A stretch of DNA of 64,000 nt, from NCBI RefSeq assembly GCF_009388985.1, contig NZ_CP036422.1, positions 1,378,501 through 1,442,500 on the forward strand. Direction: 5' to 3'. Position numbers and translations under genes: made by a program. Positions within the stretch are counted from its first letter, which is position 1, and each line of letters opens with the position of its first letter. The notes beneath the pieces are model-generated. The model was given only the letters and a program-made list of their open reading frames with translations. It was not told the origin of the DNA and did not search any database. This stretch comes from Halioglobus maricola (GTDB lineage: Bacteria > Pseudomonadota > Gammaproteobacteria > Pseudomonadales > Halieaceae). Of this stretch, positions 60,670-64,000 are shown piece after piece.

Positions 60670-63320
60670 CGAAAGAAATTCTTCCCGTCAATATTGAAGA
60701 CGAGATGAAACAATCCTACCTCGATTACGCAATGAGCGTGATCGTGGGCCGCGCGCTGCCAGACGTGCGCGACGGGCTCAAGCCAGTTCACCGGCGTGTG
60801 CTTTTCGCTATGAACGAGCTCAACAACGATTGGAATAAAGCCTACAAAAAGTCCGCCCGTGTGGTCGGTGATGTTATCGGTAAATATCACCCTCACGGTG
60901 ACTCCGCTGTGTACGACACTATCGTGCGCATGGCCCAGCCGTTCTCTATGCGCTACATGCTGGTAGACGGGCAGGGTAACTTCGGCTCCATCGACGGCGA
61001 CAATGCCGCCGCGATGCGTTACACCGAAATCCGGATGCAGAAAATCTCCCACCAGATGCTCGCTGACCTGGATAAGGAGACTGTGGATTTCGTCGATAAC
61101 TACGACGGCACAGAGCAGATTCCCGCGGTGCTGCCGACCCGCGTCCCCAGCTTGCTGGTTAACGGTTCCTCCGGTATTGCCGTGGGCATGGCCACCAATA
61201 TTCCGCCGCATAACCTCACCGAGGTCATCAGTGGCTGCCTGGCCCTGCTGAGCGATCCCGAACTCACCGTCGACGAGCTCATGGAGCATATTCCGGGCCC
61301 TGATTTCCCTACCGGTGCGATCATCAATGGCCGCGCAGGTATTATCCAGGCCTATCGCACTGGCCGCGGTCGCATATACGTGCGTGCGCGGGCCGAAGTC
61401 ATTACCGACGAGAAGCGCGGCAAAGACATCATCCTGATCCACGAAATTCCCTACCAGCTGAACAAGGCGCGCCTGATCGAGCGTATTGCCGAGTTGGTAA
61501 AAGAGAAGAAGCTTGAGGGCATTACTGAACTCAGGGACGAATCTGACAAGGACGGCCTGCGGGTTGTGATCGAGCTTCGCCGGGGTGAAGTGGGCGATGT
61601 TGTGCTCAACAATCTCTATTCGCAGACGCAGCTGCAGTCAGTATTCGGTATCAATATGGTGGCCCTGGTGGATGGCCAGCCCAAGATACTGAACCTCAAG
61701 GAAATACTCGAAGCGTTTATCCGTCACCGTCGCGAGGTTGTGACGCGTCGTACCGTGTACCTGCTGCGCAAGGCGCGTGAGCGAGGCCATATTCTCGAAG
61801 GTCTCGCCATAGCGCTGGCCAATATTGACCCAGTGATCGAGTTGATCAAGGCGTCACCTAGCTCTACTGAAGCTAAGGAAAAACTGCTGGCACGTGCCTG
61901 GGAACCAGGTGATGTCAGCGGCATGCTGGAGCGCGCCGGTGCCGATGCCTGCCGCCCGGATGAGCTGGACCCGATGTACGGTGTTCGCGAAGGCAAATAC
62001 CACCTGTCTCCTGCGCAGGCTCAGGCCATTCTCGAGTTGCGCCTGCATCGCCTGACTGGCCTCGAGCACGAGAAGCTGCTCAACGAATTCGAGGAGAGAC
62101 TGCGCGAAATCGGCGAGTACCTGGAAATCCTGTTTGATCCTGAGCGCCTCAAAGTTGTTATTCGTGAGGAGCTGGAAGAAATTGTTGCCGAGTATGGCGA
62201 CGAGCGTAAAACTGAAATCACCGCCAGCCAGCACGACCTCACAGTGGAAGATCTGATCACTGAAGAGGACCGGGTGGTTACTATTTCTCACGGGGGTTAT
62301 GCCAAGACCCAGCCTCTGACCGACTATCAGGCGCAGCGCCGTGGCGGTATGGGCAAGTCTGCCACCTCAGTGAAAGACGAGGATTTTGTAGAGCATCTGC
62401 TGATTGCCAGCACCCATGCCACTATTCTCTGCTTCTCCAACCTGGGCAAAGTCTATTGGCTCAAGGTTTACCAGATTCCTCTGGCCGGGCGCAATTCTCG
62501 CGGCCGCCCGATGGTCAACCTGTTGCCATTGGAAGACGGCGAACGTGTCACTTCCATTCTGCCGGTGGAAGAGTATACCGAGGGCCATTACATCTTTATG
62601 GCCACCGCCAACGGCACTGTTAAGAAGACTGCACTGACCGATTTCTCGCGTCAGCGCAGCGTCGGCTTGCGTGCACTGGACCTGGTCGAGGGCGATGTGC
62701 TGGTTGGCACCGCTATCACCACCGGCGAACAGGACGTGATGTTGCTGTCCAGTGAGGGCAAAGCCGTTCGATTCAAAGAGGGTGATGTGCGCCAGATGGG
62801 CCGCACCGCCAAGGGCGTACGGGGTATCAAGCTGGGCGAGGGCCACGAGATGATTTCCCTGATCGTGCCCCGTGAGGGTGGTCGCGTATTGACCGTGTCT
62901 GAACACGGCTACGGCAAGCGCACTGAAATCACGGGTTTCCCCACGAAGGGACGCGGCAATAAGGGTGTGATCGCCATGGCGACTACCGAGCGCAACGGCA
63001 AGTTGGTCGGCGCGGTTCAGGTTTTCGATGGCGACGAACTGATGCTGATATCCAACCAGGGCACGCTCGTGCGTACCCGTGCGGATGAGATCTCTATTCT
63101 TGGTCGAAATACGCAGGGTGTGCGCGTTATCCGCACCAAGGAAGGCGAAGCGCTGGTGAGTGTAGAGCGTATCGATGAGCCAGAGGAGGAAGTGCTGCTC
63201 GAGGGCGAGGGATCCAGCGAGAGTGCAGAATCTGCTTCGGATGAAGCATCCAGCGAAATGACAGAATCCGTCGAAGGTGAAGCATCCAGCCAGGATGAAG
63301 AGCCCGGCGAGGAGACATGA
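60657..63320 (+). CDS. gyrA: DNA gyrase subunit A
   Basis: The 887-residue protein is a complete GyrA. The catalytic Tyr122 is in RYTEIR. Residues at the quinolone-resistance positions are Ser83 and Asp87, the susceptible state in E. coli numbering, which applies directly. The C-terminal beta-pinwheel carries the GyrA box QRRGGMGK near residue 561. The last 36 residues are three 12-residue Ser/Glu-rich units, an acidic tail of the kind that tunes DNA wrapping in E. coli. Gyrase introduces negative supercoils using ATP with GyrB. serC follows 121 bases downstream. Confidence 0.97.
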   Translation: MGDLAKEILPVNIEDEMKQSYLDYAMSVIVGRALPDVRDGLKPVHRRVLFAMNELNNDWNKAYKKSARVVGDVIGKYHPHGDSAVYDTIVRMAQPFSMRYMLVDGQGNFGSIDGDNAAAMRYTEIRMQKISHQMLADLDKETVDFVDNYDGTEQIPAVLPTRVPSLLVNGSSGIAVGMATNIPPHNLTEVISGCLALLSDPELTVDELMEHIPGPDFPTGAIINGRAGIIQAYRTGRGRIYVRARAEVITDEKRGKDIILIHEIPYQLNKARLIERIAELVKEKKLEGITELRDESDKDGLRVVIELRRGEVGDVVLNNLYSQTQLQSVFGINMVALVDGQPKILNLKEILEAFIRHRREVVTRRTVYLLRKARERGHILEGLAIALANIDPVIELIKASPSSTEAKEKLLARAWEPGDVSGMLERAGADACRPDELDPMYGVREGKYHLSPAQAQAILELRLHRLTGLEHEKLLNEFEERLREIGEYLEILFDPERLKVVIREELEEIVAEYGDERKTEITASQHDLTVEDLITEEDRVVTISHGGYAKTQPLTDYQAQRRGGMGKSATSVKDEDFVEHLLIASTHATILCFSNLGKVYWLKVYQIPLAGRNSRGRPMVNLLPLEDGERVTSILPVEEYTEGHYIFMATANGTVKKTALTDFSRQRSVGLRALDLVEGDVLVGTAITTGEQDVMLLSSEGKAVRFKEGDVRQMGRTAKGVRGIKLGEGHEMISLIVPREGGRVLTVSEHGYGKRTEITGFPTKGRGNKGVIAMATTERNGKLVGAVQVFDGDELMLISNQGTLVRTRADEISILGRNTQGVRVIRTKEGEALVSVERIDEPEEEVLLEGEGSSESAESASDEASSEMTESVEGEASSQDEEPGEET
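63210..63317 (+). repeat. Three 36-bp tandem repeats at the gyrA 3' end
   Basis: Units at 63210-63245, 63246-63281 and 63282-63317 each encode 12 residues that begin GSSE, ASSE or ASSQ and are rich in Glu, Ser and Asp. The first two are identical at 24 of 36 bases; the third keeps only the first third. The array ends exactly at the stop codon. It is in frame and protein-coding. Confidence 0.75.
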
Positions 63321-63367
63321 TAGTTCGCGACGACTGTTCGCGCCTACCTATTATTCAGGAATAAACA

Positions 63368-63397
63368 CCCCCATTTGATCGTTCTTTCTCATGGGGG
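63368..63397 (+). terminator. Stem-loop between gyrA and serC
   Basis: CCCCCAT at 63368-63374 pairs with ATGGGGG at 63391-63397 around a 16-base T-rich loop. No T-tract follows, so it may be a partial terminator or a processing element in a gyrA-serC transcript. Confidence 0.35.
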
Positions 63398-63441
63398 GCG
63401 GCCGACGGTCGCGATTTAAACCACAATTTGAGAACCAGACC

Positions 63442-64000
63442 ATGACCCGCAAATACAATTTCTGCGCCGGCCCGGCGGCTCTGCCCGAGGCGGTACTGGA
63501 AACAGCCCGAGACGAAATCCTCGACTGGCATGGCGCCGGCCTGTCCATTATGGAAATGAGCCATCGTAGCCCGGAAGTCGTGAGCGTTGCCGAACATGCC
63601 GAGGCCACGCTGCGTGAGCTTATGGGTATTTCGGACGACTACGCGGTGCTGTTTTTGCAAGGTGGTGCCAGCACCCAGTTCGCCGCCGTCCCCCTCAATT
63701 TGATGGGCGAGAATGGCACGGCTGACTACGTCAACACCGGGCAGTGGTCCAAAAAAGCGATCGCAGAGGCAAAGCGCTATGGCAATGTAAACGTGGCAGC
63801 GACCTCCGAGGACACCAACTTTTCCACTATCCCGCCGCGGGATAGCTGGCAGCTGAGCGACGGCGCCGCGTATTTGCACTACACGCCCAATGAAACAATT
63901 GGTGGTGTGGAGTACTTCTGGGTGCCCCAGGCCGATGTCCCGTTGGTGGTGGATATGTCTTCTACTATTCTATCTCGTCCGGTGAATGTCGATGACTACG
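63442..64000 (+). CDS. serC: Phosphoserine aminotransferase (3' end outside the window)
   Basis: The reading from the ATG at 63442 continues past the window edge; 186 residues are visible. It starts TRKYNFCAGPAALPEAVLE, a typical SerC start, with MEMSHRSPEV and FLQGGASTQFAAVP, where the Gly-Gly-Ala segment binds the PLP phosphate. SerC makes phosphoserine in serine synthesis and also acts in vitamin B6 synthesis, which links it to pdxJ. An in-frame ATG at 63391 exists but would add a Gly/Arg-rich stretch not found in the family. gyrA-serC is a standard pair. Confidence 0.95.
   Translation, partial: MTRKYNFCAGPAALPEAVLETARDEILDWHGAGLSIMEMSHRSPEVVSVAEHAEATLRELMGISDDYAVLFLQGGASTQFAAVPLNLMGENGTADYVNTGQWSKKAIAEAKRYGNVNVAATSEDTNFSTIPPRDSWQLSDGAAYLHYTPNETIGGVEYFWVPQADVPLVVDMSSTILSRPVNVDDY

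Noticed and set aside
60666-61442. 258-residue minus-strand frame inside gyrA
   Set aside because: Antisense to the most conserved part of GyrA, with no promoter or family features.
63391-63441. Upstream ATG of serC
   Set aside because: It adds a Gly/Arg-rich stretch unlike SerC starts; the family begins a few residues before FCAGPA.
1-64000. CRISPR arrays, tRNA or rRNA genes, insertion sequences, prophage or defence genes
   Set aside because: I looked for regular spaced repeats, cloverleaf sequences with a TTCGANTC arm, transposase-type proteins and terminal inverted repeats and found none.

Overview
The window reads as a chromosomal segment of an aerobic, GC-rich gammaproteobacterium. The block at the right end (scpA-scpB-rluB, yciK, a MupP-type phosphatase, ubiG, an MtaD-type deaminase, gyrA, serC) matches the order I know from Pseudomonas and relatives. 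The wealth of acyl-CoA genes, a sodium-pumping oxaloacetate decarboxylase and many DUF proteins suggest a marine lineage such as Halieaceae/OM60; that placement is inference. I see no rRNA, tRNA, IS element, phage gene or CRISPR array. Genes are packed on both strands and no gap exceeds about 270 bases.

Layout. 1-6.1 kb: an AraC regulator, an NAD(P)-binding protein, and a leftward operon (APH-like kinase, enoyl-CoA hydratase, thiolase, alpha/beta hydrolase). 6.1-11.9 kb: a SprT-like protein, a DUF748 envelope protein, and a diguanylate cyclase paired with a second AraC regulator. 11.9-15.9 kb: a four-gene operon (acyl-CoA dehydrogenase, HSD10-like dehydrogenase, alpha-methylacyl-CoA racemase, PaaG-like isomerase) that fits breakdown of 2-methyl-branched acyl-CoAs. 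15.9-22.1 kb: a DUF3604 protein, then a tight operon of MBL hydrolase, esterase-like hydrolase, DUF389 membrane protein and lipoprotein. 22.1-30.6 kb: a flavin monooxygenase, small membrane proteins, RapA, TatD and a LysR regulator. 30.6-33.7 kb: a probable small RNA divergent from the LysR gene, then lutABC for lactate oxidation. 33.7-43.8 kb: a 1033-residue coiled-coil membrane protein of unknown role, a peptide transporter, an M28 peptidase lipoprotein, a ThDP enzyme, a GT-C type membrane protein and a small unknown protein. 43.8-48.7 kb: dusC divergent from oadGAB plus a thioesterase. 48.7-54.3 kb: a sulfotransferase-like protein, a repeat peptide, pdxJ, a secreted cyclophilin, an SH3 protein, YciI, YciB, RNase AM and YciO. 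54.3-64 kb: chromosome segregation, rRNA and tRNA/ubiquinone housekeeping genes, gyrA, and a serC gene cut by the window edge.

How it fits together. Two acyl-CoA gene sets, two paralogous AraC regulators and a flavin monooxygenase point to catabolism of branched or complex lipids. LutABC and the Na+ pump OadGAB handle lactate and oxaloacetate. The most unusual signals are: (1) a structured, terminator-ended transcript opposite the LysR gene, arranged like gcvA/gcvB; (2) the coiled-coil/propeller-like/membrane protein; (3) a terminator-like hairpin between the predicted oad promoter and oadG; (4) a gyrA leader with a hairpin and an overlapping 11-codon ORF, together with a 12-residue acidic repeat at the GyrA C-terminus; (5) a small exported protein built of 9-residue repeats; (6) a near-perfect palindrome at a stop codon inside the thiolase operon.
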